Shown here: one piece after another, positions 43,796-51,771 of the stretch
Position numbering within the stretch: the first letter of the stretch is position 1
Layout of the letters: each line of letters opens with the position of its first letter
Source: Microcaldota archaeon
GTDB lineage: Archaea; Micrarchaeota; Micrarchaeia; Anstonellales; JAGGVH01
Direction of reading: 5' to 3'
Length of the DNA stretch: 55,241 bases
NCBI GenBank assembly: GCA_020854835.1
Contig: JAHKLX010000022.1
Span: 1 to 55,241 of the forward strand
Position numbers and translations under genes: made by a program
The notes under the pieces: model-generated
Database searches by the model: none
Seen by the model: the letters and a program-made list of their open reading frames with translations, nothing else
What the model was told of the DNA's origin: nothing

Positions 43796-45330
43796 TGAAG
43801 CTTAACTTTATTGCACCACTTAGAAAAATAATTCCAGAAGTTAAAACTTCTGATAAAATTCCTTCAATGTCTGAGAGATTAACATGGGTGGGGTTGGCAC
43901 TTGTAATATATTTTTTAATGTATAATACAATTGCAGTTGGTGTCAGGCCTATAACAGAATTTACTGGGGAGCTCAATTTTCTTTCTGCAGTAACAGCAGC
44001 AAATCTCGGTTCTTTAATTACAACAGGAATAGGGCCAATCGTCTTGGCGAGTATTTTTCTACAATTATTTTCAGGTGCAAAAATCATTGATGTGGATATG
44101 AACGATTCTGAAGAACGTAAAAACTATTTTACTTTTCAAAAAACACTTGCAATTGTTTTAGCTTTAGTTGAAGCATTGTTTTTTACAGTGGGACAAGGTT
44201 TTTTTGCATTACATACTCCAGAAACAATGGGTATGTTGGGAGCAGCAGGTGAGTTACCTATAATTATAATGGTTACATTACAACTTGCTTTTGGTTCTAT
44301 TATATTGATGTATTTAGATGAAATAATACAAAAAAGAGGTATTGGTTCTGGAATTAGTTTATTCATTGCAGCAGGAGTATCATTTATGGTATTGATGTTG
44401 GGTTTGGGCCTCATAACAGAATCATTTGAGATTTTGATGGGTGCAACTGGTGCGGGTGCAGAAGCAATTCCTATGGCCTTGGCAGTTTTAGCCCCATTAT
44501 TATCAACTGTTTTAGTATTTTTAGTTGTGGTATATGCTGAAAGTTTAAAGGTAGACATTCCTTTAGTTTTTGGAAAATTAAGAGGTATGGACACTGTGCA
44601 TTCAATTCCTTTACTTTATGTTTCAAACATACCTGTTATTCTAACGGCTGCACTTTTAATGAACGTGCAGGTTGTTGGAACGGTGTTTCCCACTATGTCT
44701 CAAGAAGATATGCCTGCAGGAGATGATTTCATAGCAAATATAATAGAAGTGGCACAAAAAAATCCTTTAGCTTTGTTAGTTTATAATGTTGGGCTTACAA
44801 GTGAAGATGGCACAGTGCGGCCGCAGATGGTAGATGGACTGTTTTCTTTATTCACACCCCAGGGAATAGTCCCAGGTTATAAAACGAAAATAGATGATCA
44901 CATAAACCATCTTTTAACGGGTTATTCTCCAATTTTCAAAATACCTTTATTAATACATTTAACGTTTTATATTGGTATTTATGTTATTTTATCAATCATA
45001 TTTGGTATGTTCTGGGTTGAAACATCAGGTATGACTTCCAAAGATGTTTCAATGCAGCTATTCCAATACGGTCTTCACATTCCTGGAATGAGGAGAGATC
45101 CACGGATTATTGAAATGACATTAAATAAATTTATTCCAACAATTACAATACTTGGATCTGCGTTTGTTGGTTTCCTTGCAGCTTTTGCAAACATAACTGG
45201 AGCATTGGGAACAGGAACAGGTATTTTACTTACAGTTATGATTTTGCATAGATTATATCAACAATTAGATCAAATGGGTGCCTTCAGGTATGTACCAATC
45301 CTCGGTACAATTTTTGGTACAAATAAATAG
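43795..45330 (+). CDS. secY: preprotein translocase channel subunit SecY
   Basis: SecY forms the protein-conducting channel of the cell membrane with SecE and Sec-beta. The 511-residue protein has ten predicted membrane helices and an N-terminal cytosolic helix. It is about 30-60 residues longer than many archaeal SecY proteins, mainly through a larger external loop (about 290-380) with a repeated acidic, glycine-containing character. The cytosolic loop with EIIQKRGIGSG and the conserved RDPR-containing loop (GMRRDPRII) should dock the ribosome. An adenylate kinase gene, often next to secY in archaea, is absent. Confidence 0.95.
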   Translation: MKLNFIAPLRKIIPEVKTSDKIPSMSERLTWVGLALVIYFLMYNTIAVGVRPITEFTGELNFLSAVTAANLGSLITTGIGPIVLASIFLQLFSGAKIIDVDMNDSEERKNYFTFQKTLAIVLALVEALFFTVGQGFFALHTPETMGMLGAAGELPIIIMVTLQLAFGSIILMYLDEIIQKRGIGSGISLFIAAGVSFMVLMLGLGLITESFEILMGATGAGAEAIPMALAVLAPLLSTVLVFLVVVYAESLKVDIPLVFGKLRGMDTVHSIPLLYVSNIPVILTAALLMNVQVVGTVFPTMSQEDMPAGDDFIANIIEVAQKNPLALLVYNVGLTSEDGTVRPQMVDGLFSLFTPQGIVPGYKTKIDDHINHLLTGYSPIFKIPLLIHLTFYIGIYVILSIIFGMFWVETSGMTSKDVSMQLFQYGLHIPGMRRDPRIIEMTLNKFIPTITILGSAFVGFLAAFANITGALGTGTGILLTVMILHRLYQQLDQMGAFRYVPILGTIFGTNK

Positions 45331-45338
45331 GTGATGTA

Positions 45339-45815
45339 ATGATGGAAATACCCGTTTATATTTTATTGGTATTGATGAGTTCTGTTTATTTATATGTTAT
45401 AGTTTCAATTAATCACAAATGGGGTGCTAGAGCAGAAATGCGCGACATAAATAAACAAATGAAAGAACTTCAAAAAGAAATGTCGGAAGCAGAAAAAAGA
45501 AATGATAAAGTCAAACTCTCCCAAATACAAGCTAAACAAGTTGACATAATGGGCAGAATGAGCAAAACAATGTTTAAATCAATGGTTCCCATGATCATAA
45601 TTTTGCCGGTAGCAGCAGTTCTTTTTGGCCATATCGGTTCTGCTTATGGTGATGTTTTTTTCAAACTTCCTTTTGGCATACCCATTTTGCACGAAAGTAA
45701 TATATGGAGCGCTGTTGAATTTGTAATTCTAATATTATTTGTAATGGGATTATTGGTTAATACATTATTTTACAAAGCAGTTGAGAAATTAAATTTAAAA
45801 AAAGAGGTGAATTAA
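45339..45815 (+). CDS. EMC3/DUF106-type membrane insertase (Oxa1 superfamily)
   Basis: This 158-residue protein has three membrane helices (about 5-25, 88-108, 125-148) and a cytosolic coiled coil (about 35-75) between the first two, the layout of archaeal Oxa1/EMC3-type insertases. It likely helps insert membrane proteins co-translationally with SecY. Its place between secY and L34e is conserved in archaea. Confidence 0.88.
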   Translation: MMEIPVYILLVLMSSVYLYVIVSINHKWGARAEMRDINKQMKELQKEMSEAEKRNDKVKLSQIQAKQVDIMGRMSKTMFKSMVPMIIILPVAAVLFGHIGSAYGDVFFKLPFGIPILHESNIWSAVEFVILILFVMGLLVNTLFYKAVEKLNLKKEVN

Positions 45816-46142
45816 ATGACTAAACCATTAAATAGGTCCACATCAAAAACAAAAAAATTTGTTAGAACTCCAGGGGGAAAAACAATAGTTAGATATGCTG
45901 CAAGAAACAAAACTAAAAAACATTATAGTGCAATATCCCATGAACCTTTAAGAGGGGTTTCGAGTGATTCTAAACTTTCTAAATCACAAAGAGTTCCTAA
46001 TAGAAAATATGCAGGTCATTTAAGCCCTTCAGAACTCAGAGTTATTTTAAAGTTCTCAAACCGAGTCAAACTCGGGATGATGAAAATTGATGATGTAGAT
46101 ATCAAATACAAGAAATATGTGGAAGCACAATTAAAAGAATAG
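45816..46142 (+). CDS. rpl34e: ribosomal protein L34e (eL34) lacking zinc cysteines
   Basis: 108 residues with the L34e N-terminal block FVRTPGGKTIVRYAARNKTKK and the PNRKYAGHL segment. Canonical L34e has two CxxC pairs that bind zinc; here the equivalent stretches read HYSAISHEPLRG and GHLSPSELRV, with no cysteine in the whole protein. The fold is probably held without metal. Start at the ATG after GAGGTGAATTAA. Confidence 0.85.
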   Translation: MTKPLNRSTSKTKKFVRTPGGKTIVRYAARNKTKKHYSAISHEPLRGVSSDSKLSKSQRVPNRKYAGHLSPSELRVILKFSNRVKLGMMKIDDVDIKYKKYVEAQLKE

Positions 46143-46151
46143 GTGAATATT

Positions 46152-46784
46152 TTGGGCAGAATTATTTGTGTTGGGGGATGGACAGGTGCAGGCAAGGATT
46201 TTACATGCAAAGGCATTACAAAAAGAAGACCTAGTTTTGTTCATGTTTGTCCCACACTCAAAACCATAGCTGAAGAAGAAGGATTTTCTGATGTTGCCGA
46301 ATTTCAGAAAGTTGTTTCTGCTGTTATGGATGGTACAGATAAGACACCTGAACACCAAAAATACAAAGATACTGATAAATTGTTTGATGAAAAACTTTAT
46401 GATGAGGTTAAAAGCACACTTGATCAAGGCAGAGATGTTGTTGTTTCAACATGGCTTGGACCGTGGATATTAGAGAAAATTTCTAAAGAAAAAGGAGACG
46501 GTCTTAAGGTTGATTTCAAAGTTTGGCTTTATGCACCAGCTGTTCCTTGTGCTGAAAGAATGATTAGGGGAAGGTCTGATGCCAAATCAGATATTGAAGA
46601 AACAATAAGATATATGAAAGAAAAAGATCAGAACAATATAGGAAGGTATATGGATGTTTATGGTATTGATATAACCGATCACAGTAATTTTGATATAGAG
46701 ATTAATAGTATAAGCTACAATGGTGATAAATTAGTCGATTTGGTTTTATCAGCTTTTGATATTAAATTTGGAGGTAGATGTTAA
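46152..46784 (+). CDS. cmk: cytidylate kinase-like P-loop nucleotide kinase
   Basis: This kinase of the archaeal CMK type would convert CMP/dCMP to diphosphates. The P-loop is GGWTGAGKD; RDVVVSTWLG and the lid-like GRSDAKSDIEETIRYM follow. I favour a TTG start at 46152 (210 residues), six bases after AGGTG; the in-frame GTG at 46143 is itself the SD. Position between L34e and L14e is conserved. The family also includes enzymes of unclear substrate, so specificity is inferred from context. Confidence 0.8.
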   Translation: MGRIICVGGWTGAGKDFTCKGITKRRPSFVHVCPTLKTIAEEEGFSDVAEFQKVVSAVMDGTDKTPEHQKYKDTDKLFDEKLYDEVKSTLDQGRDVVVSTWLGPWILEKISKEKGDGLKVDFKVWLYAPAVPCAERMIRGRSDAKSDIEETIRYMKEKDQNNIGRYMDVYGIDITDHSNFDIEINSISYNGDKLVDLVLSAFDIKFGGRC

Positions 46785-47017
46785 TGGCAAAAATAATTGA
46801 AGAAGGAAGAGTTTGTGTTAAACTCACAGGCAGAGATGCAGGAAAACAAGTTGTAATTACCAAAGTTGTTAATGACAAAAATGTTATGATACGTTCGCCA
46901 GAAAGACAAAAAGGAAAAAAGGAGAGAAATTGCGCAGTTAAACAATTAGAACCAACTCCTCATAAAATTGATATATCTAAAGAAAAAGAAATATCAAAAG
47001 TTCTGAATATCGAGTGA
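46784..47017 (+). CDS. rpl14e: large ribosomal protein L14e (eL14), short form
   Basis: 77 residues with the KOW-type start IIEEGRVCVKLTGRDAGKQVVI and the block VKQLEPTPHKIDI. It is slightly shorter than usual. The ATG at 46784 overlaps the CMK stop (TAATG) after GGAGGT. The cbf5 gene that often follows it in archaea is missing. Confidence 0.9.
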   Translation: MAKIIEEGRVCVKLTGRDAGKQVVITKVVNDKNVMIRSPERQKGKKERNCAVKQLEPTPHKIDISKEKEISKVLNIE

Positions 47018-47021
47018 TGCA

Positions 47022-47633
47022 ATGGGTTCTAAATTTTTAAATTTTTTTAATAAAAATAATTTAAATCTGGTTGTGGTTGCGTATACTATAATAATGATGG
47101 CAGTAATACTGTCCATCGTTATAACCCCTTTGATTTTTCGCTCTGATGAATCTCTGGCAAAAATAAGCTATAATATTTATGCACCAACGTGCCATCAAAT
47201 AACCCAACGCTCATTGTGTGTTTTTTACCAAGGCGATGAAATATCAAAAATTGATAATTGTTTGTCAGAGGAAACACCTATCTACATAAAATCAATAGCA
47301 GTTGAATATGGCGATGGTTCTGTAGGATATAAATTTCCTGTTTGTTCTAGATGTTTAGCAATATATGTGGGCATGGTTTTGGGTGTTGCATTTTATTTAA
47401 TACAAAAAGATAAAACTAAATTTCCAAACATTTTAATTTTTGTAATTTTGATTGCACCTCTAGCACTGGATGGAACACTACAACTTATTGGGCTACACCA
47501 GAGCAATAATTTATTAAGAATAATTACTGGTTTAATTGCAGGAGGGGCTGTTCCAGTTTATTTGCTGCCCATGCTTTCAAAAATATCTAGTGTGTTTTTA
47601 TCAAAATTTACAAATGAATTAAAAATAAAATAA
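47022..47633 (+). CDS. DUF2085 membrane protein
   Basis: 203 residues with four or five membrane helices and the family signature CHQITQRSLCVF (about 58-69) and PVCSRCLAIYVG (about 111-122), whose cysteine-histidine set may bind a metal or form disulphides at the membrane face. The biochemical role of DUF2085 is unknown. It closes the ribosomal operon with a four-base gap. Confidence 0.85.
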   Translation: MGSKFLNFFNKNNLNLVVVAYTIIMMAVILSIVITPLIFRSDESLAKISYNIYAPTCHQITQRSLCVFYQGDEISKIDNCLSEETPIYIKSIAVEYGDGSVGYKFPVCSRCLAIYVGMVLGVAFYLIQKDKTKFPNILIFVILIAPLALDGTLQLIGLHQSNNLLRIITGLIAGGAVPVYLLPMLSKISSVFLSKFTNELKIK

Positions 47634-47695
47634 CTGTTTGATGTTTAATGAAAGGTTTATAAATTTTAATAGAGTGGATTTTAACAGGTGACGAT

Positions 47696-48148
47696 ATGGG
47701 AAAAAGAGGACAAGTTGCTACCGAGTATCTAATAATTCTCGCGATTGTTGTAGTTATATCTCTGATAGCAGTAGGTGTTGTGCGAAGTATGGTTGGTGTT
47801 AGGGCAGGATTTAATCCGGCTTTCAGCAGAATAGAATGGACTGCAAAAGAAATTATATTAGAAAACGTTGTTATTTATTCAAATAACACAGCAGCTGTCA
47901 AACTTTTAAATAATGCCAATTATCCTGTGGTAATCACTGCTGTGGGTGTGGGAACACCTGCAGTTTCTCAAGATCGGACAACATTATATCCTGGTCAGGA
48001 TCAGACATTAATGCTCAGATCAGGTTCTTTTGTCATAGGTGAAAAAGGAAAGAATTACAATTTACATGTAGAAATAATATATCATGATGCGGATGATCCA
48101 ATCCTTCAATCATCAGTTAGCGGGACAGTAACTGGGACATACCAATAA
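47696..48148 (+). CDS. class III signal-peptide pilin-like protein
   Basis: 150 residues. The N-terminus KRGQVATEYLIILA has the QxxxEY motif of archaeal type IV pilin-like proteins cut by a prepilin peptidase after the glycine, then a 20-residue hydrophobic helix (about 12-31) and one beta-rich domain. It should assemble into a surface filament or sit in the membrane. TATA box TTTATAAAT (47656-47664) and SD AGGTGA precede it. No assembly ATPase is nearby. Confidence 0.85.
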   Translation: MGKRGQVATEYLIILAIVVVISLIAVGVVRSMVGVRAGFNPAFSRIEWTAKEIILENVVIYSNNTAAVKLLNNANYPVVITAVGVGTPAVSQDRTTLYPGQDQTLMLRSGSFVIGEKGKNYNLHVEIIYHDADDPILQSSVSGTVTGTYQ

Positions 48149-48196
48149 ACGTCGAAACATTTTTAAAAGCTTTTTAGCATATTTATAGGGTTTAAT

Positions 48197-48312
48197 GGGC
48201 CCATAGCTCAGCTTGGTTGGAGCGTTCGACTGATAAAAACTTCTTTAAAAAGAAGTTTTATCAAAAAACTTCGGACATCGAAAGGTCGCCGGTTCAAATC
48301 CGGCTGGGCCCA
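48197..48312 (+). tRNA. tRNA-Ile(GAT) with a 41-base BHB intron
   Basis: Acceptor GGGCCCA (48197-48203) pairs with TGGGCCC (48305-48311), and A is the discriminator; CCA is not encoded. D-stem GCTC/GAGC, anticodon stem TTCGA/TCGAA, T-stem GCCGG/CCGGC with TTCAAAT are perfect. Anticodon GAT is 48232-48234. The intron (48236-48276) is at the canonical 37/38 position: CTGA pairs with TCGG between the bulges TAA and ACA, matching the archaeal splicing endonuclease site. The intron itself is mostly a hairpin (AAAACTTC/GAAGTTTT). A TATA-like TTTTTAAAAG lies about 30 bases upstream. Confidence 0.96.
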
Positions 48313-48347
48313 TTCCCTTTTTATAACTTTTCACTCTCTCTTTTATT

Positions 48348-48971
48348 ATGAATATTTTAGTTTTTGGAGACAGTATTTCTTATGGTGCTTGGGATGAAAA
48401 AGGAGGTTGGGTTAGCCGGCTCAAACAGTTTTTACACTCTCAAAAAATTGAAAACTGTCCTTTAATCTATAATTTAAGTTTTTCTGGAGACACTTCTGAA
48501 AATATATCAAACCGTTTTCAAAAGGAGATCAAAGACAGGATAGAAGAAGATGAAGAAATGGTTATTATTTTTGCAATAGGTATAAATGACTGTCAAATAA
48601 TTAATTCAACCAAAAAAACAAAAGTTTCTGAGCAAAATTTCAAACAAAATATTCAAAACTTTATTTCAAAATCAAAAGAGTATTCCAAAAAAATAATTTT
48701 TGTTGGTTTGACTCCCGTTGATGAAGCTAAAGCAAATCCAGTTTCTTGGAATGAAGATCATTCTTATAAAAATAGTTATGTAAAAAAGTATGATGCAATT
48801 CTTAAACAAATATGTTTTGAAAACGAAGTTCTTTTTATTTTTGTATATGATAAACTAACTAACAGGGATTTGGAAGATGGCCTTCACCCTAATTCTCAAG
48901 GTCATGAAAAACTTTTCAAAATAATAAAAAATACAATGGCCAATGAAAAACTTACCAATCAAAACATTTAA
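48348..48971 (+). CDS. SGNH/GDSL-family esterase
   Basis: 207 residues. Catalytic blocks are visible: FGDSISYG (nucleophile S9), LSFSGDT (oxyanion glycine), GIND (asparagine) and DGLHPN (Asp-x-x-His dyad). Such enzymes hydrolyse esters of lipids, sugars or acyl groups. No signal peptide, so it is cytosolic. It overlaps the upstream reading of the next gene but not its preferred start. Confidence 0.88.
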   Translation: MNILVFGDSISYGAWDEKGGWVSRLKQFLHSQKIENCPLIYNLSFSGDTSENISNRFQKEIKDRIEEDEEMVIIFAIGINDCQIINSTKKTKVSEQNFKQNIQNFISKSKEYSKKIIFVGLTPVDEAKANPVSWNEDHSYKNSYVKKYDAILKQICFENEVLFIFVYDKLTNRDLEDGLHPNSQGHEKLFKIIKNTMANEKLTNQNI

Positions 48972-48996
48972 ATTAAGTTGTATTTATAATACTTTT

Positions 48997-49842
48997 ATGG
49001 TAAGACACAATGAGCCCGTTTATGTCACATCAGTTAAACCTAGGAAATCTTCAGAAGATTATGTGAAAAGATTAGTTCCGCTTTGTTCTTCAGATTGGAG
49101 TTGTTGGAAGTCTGTAGAAGAAAAAATAGGCCCTATAGAAATAGAAATTAGATTTATTACAAGAGAAGTCAGAAAATTATTTTATCAAGATTTAATGAAT
49201 TCGATAAGAAATCAAGATTTAAAGGGAGTTGAAAAAGCTTTAAACGATTTAAAACCTCACTGCGTTTTCCCTAAAGATAGTTTCAGTAAACAAGAAAAAT
49301 GGGATTATTTTGCAAGGCAGATGCCTAAAGATTGGGGGCCCCCTCACAAAATAAAAAAACAGGTTAAAGATAAAATAACTCACATGGCCCGAAGAAATTG
49401 TTTGGAAGCGATGTGCGGTTTTGAAACCTACTTCCAACCAAAAGAAGGTCTTAGTGTGACTGCGCTAGACTATTCTATCGAAGCTTTAGAAAGATATGAA
49501 ATTCCAGATAGGCCTAGAATATTGTTTGATTTAAATGAAATAGAAAATATAGGAGATATGGCGTTTTTTAATGATGGTTTTTTTCAAACCATAGGAATAT
49601 TCTTTGGAGTTAATTATCTTGAAAATCCAATGCAGGTTTATTTAGAATTTAAAAGAGTATTGGATGATGGGGGGCAACTTTTAATTTTTGGTAGTCAAAC
49701 TGCAGGATATCGTGAACTCACTGAATCAAGTTTTGATCCTTTAGTTACTGCCTATCAGCTAAGATATTTAGATTTTCAAGTGAACATCGAAGCCGGCTAC
49801 CAAGATTATTACCTTGTTAATGCAAAAAAGAAGATTATCTGA
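48997..49842 (+). CDS. class I SAM-dependent methyltransferase-like protein
   Basis: The start at 48997 (281 residues) is chosen because TTTAAATT lies 26 bases upstream (leaderless). The N-terminal 130 residues match nothing I know. The AdoMet fold follows: CLEAMCGFETYF (motif I, about 145-156), LDYSIEALERY, and DDGGQLLIFG. An alanine-methionine-cysteine replaces the usual glycine-rich first loop positions in part. The substrate is unknown. Confidence 0.7.
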   Translation: MVRHNEPVYVTSVKPRKSSEDYVKRLVPLCSSDWSCWKSVEEKIGPIEIEIRFITREVRKLFYQDLMNSIRNQDLKGVEKALNDLKPHCVFPKDSFSKQEKWDYFARQMPKDWGPPHKIKKQVKDKITHMARRNCLEAMCGFETYFQPKEGLSVTALDYSIEALERYEIPDRPRILFDLNEIENIGDMAFFNDGFFQTIGIFFGVNYLENPMQVYLEFKRVLDDGGQLLIFGSQTAGYRELTESSFDPLVTAYQLRYLDFQVNIEAGYQDYYLVNAKKKII

Positions 49843-50557
49843 TAAAATCATTTGGAAATCTAACAAAATGTCTATTGGCGACAATACCTTTGTCATTTAT
49901 TTCTTTTTCAATAATTGTTAAATTTACGTAATTGTTATCAGTTTCAATCGTTGCACATATTGGGATGTCAGTAGTTTCAATTTTCTTGTTTGCAAGTTTT
50001 GACAGTTTTTCAATCAGATATGAAGAGCGCATGGTTTCGATTTCTCTATCTTGTGCTGAAATAACAGCAATATTTTTATCCAAAACAATTTCCACAGGTT
50101 TGGATCTAACTATTTTTTCAAAAAATAATTTGTCTACTCTTTGTTGATGCTGTGATAACATTTCTCCTATTAAAAGAGGAGTTATTGAACTATACTTTAA
50201 GGGAGGGTTTGCAATTTTATTTTTAATTATCGTAAGTTCTTTTTCAGCACTAACAAAATCATTTCTATGAATATAACTGGCCACATTTTCAAAATTTTTC
50301 ATTATAAAATTACCCCTACTAACTACACTTTTTTTTATCAATAAATCAGCAATTTTATCAGAGATACTAATTCCTTTAAAATATAAATTATTCAAGGTTT
50401 CTTCTTTCCTAGATATCTTAATTCTTTTTGAAATATTTTTAAATCTTGCCTTCAATTTTTTCAATTTAACGTCTGATCGTTCCATCTCTCTCTCTAAATC
50501 AATATAAAGTTTTAATAGTTCTTTGTATTTCCCGGTTAATTCTATTGATTTATCCAT
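49835..50557 (-). CDS. uncharacterised protein with coiled coil
   Basis: 240 residues. Residues 5-65 are a basic coiled coil; 70-140 are helical; 150-240 form a mixed domain with SSYLIEKLSKLANKKI and a beta-rich C-terminus. No family recognised. It ends eight bases inside the convergent methyltransferase gene and lies 38 bases after the glycosyltransferase on the same strand. Confidence 0.5.
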   Translation of the reverse strand: MDKSIELTGKYKELLKLYIDLEREMERSDVKLKKLKARFKNISKRIKISRKEETLNNLYFKGISISDKIADLLIKKSVVSRGNFIMKNFENVASYIHRNDFVSAEKELTIIKNKIANPPLKYSSITPLLIGEMLSQHQQRVDKLFFEKIVRSKPVEIVLDKNIAVISAQDREIETMRSSYLIEKLSKLANKKIETTDIPICATIETDNNYVNLTIIEKEINDKGIVANRHFVRFPNDFIR

Positions 50558-50595
50558 GTGGTCTACCCTGTTTCTTTTAAGTACTGATAAGCTTT

Positions 50596-51771
50596 TTAAG
50601 TTTTCGCTTCAATCAGTCGGGCATACATATCCAAAAATCGTTTTGATATTTTTTCATTTGAGAATTTTTCAGCAAATTTTCGTGTTTCAGTATATTGGTC
50701 AACATTTTTTAGTAATTTAATACAGGCTTCGGCAAAATTCTCGGGATCACTGTTTGCAGTTTCTCCAGTTTTTTCATTAATCATCTCTGCAACAGCCGAA
50801 TTTTTTATTCCTACAACTGGCAGACCGCATGCCAACGCTTCTAAGGCAACAAGCCCATGTGTTTCAAACATTCCTGAAGGAAATGCGAAAGCAGAAACTG
50901 TTGAGTAAAGCATAGGCAGGTCTTCACTTGGAATAAATCCTGTAAAAATAACACTTTTTTCTACTCCAAGCTCCTTAACTAATTTCTTTAAATTTTCTTC
51001 ATCTGGCCCCCGACCACCTATGATTAATCTTGCATCTTCTATTTGTTTTAATATATGGGGCATGGATTTGATTGCCAAATCAATATTTTTTTCTTTAACA
51101 ATTCGCGAAACAAATATCATAGTGTTTTTGTTTATTTTATATTTTTCAACATATTCTTTTTGTTTTAATAGAAATATTTTTCTTCTTTCTTCACTTGCCA
51201 TACTCATAGGGATAAATCTATGTATGTCAACACTGTTTGGATAAACTTCTGCCTTTATCCCATTTACAGATAACATTTCTTTTGTGTTTTCACTAGGGCA
51301 TGTCACTGTATCAAATTGTGAAGAAAACCATCGCAAATATTTCCAAACAACATCTTCACCCATCTTCTGAAGTTTCTCATTGTTTGTTAAATAGTGGGTT
51401 CCTTGAGAGACTTTGGTATGGAAAGTTTCAACACAAGGTATCTTCATTTTTTTTGCACCAACAAAAGCTGCCACACCCATTGTTGCTAAGGCATGGGAAT
51501 GAATTATATCTATTTTATTTTCTCTAAGTTTTGAAACAGAAAAAAACGGTAGAACTGCTACTTTATAATCAGGATAGGGGGGGAATTTCAAACTAGAATG
51601 ATAATAAACACTAGGATCCTTATTATTTTTTTTATCTTCTTTTGTTCCTGATGTGAAAACAAATACTTTATGGCCCTCTTTTTCATACTGTTCTTTTAAA
51701 TTTAAAAGGCATGTTACTACACCATCTCTGTTCGGGAGATACGTATCTGTAAAAAATGCAATATTCATCAT
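50596..51771 (-). CDS. GT4-family glycosyltransferase
   Basis: 391 residues, GT-B fold. The N-terminal acceptor domain begins NIAFFTDTYLPNRDGVVTCL; the C-terminal donor-sugar domain has FETHGLVALEALACGLPVVG, the E-x7-E-type motif of GT4. Homologues make glycolipids such as alpha-glycosyl diacylglycerol in bacteria and cell-surface sugars in archaea. The ATG at 51771 overlaps the DUF2070 stop, so the two are probably linked in membrane lipid or envelope synthesis. Confidence 0.88.
   Translation of the reverse strand: MMNIAFFTDTYLPNRDGVVTCLLNLKEQYEKEGHKVFVFTSGTKEDKKNNKDPSVYYHSSLKFPPYPDYKVAVLPFFSVSKLRENKIDIIHSHALATMGVAAFVGAKKMKIPCVETFHTKVSQGTHYLTNNEKLQKMGEDVVWKYLRWFSSQFDTVTCPSENTKEMLSVNGIKAEVYPNSVDIHRFIPMSMASEERRKIFLLKQKEYVEKYKINKNTMIFVSRIVKEKNIDLAIKSMPHILKQIEDARLIIGGRGPDEENLKKLVKELGVEKSVIFTGFIPSEDLPMLYSTVSAFAFPSGMFETHGLVALEALACGLPVVGIKNSAVAEMINEKTGETANSDPENFAEACIKLLKNVDQYTETRKFAEKFSNEKISKRFLDMYARLIEAKT

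Noticed and set aside
46143..46151. GTG start for the cytidylate kinase-like gene
   Set aside because: The GTG is part of the AGGTG Shine-Dalgarno pattern used by nearly every gene in this operon; the TTG six bases beyond fits better.
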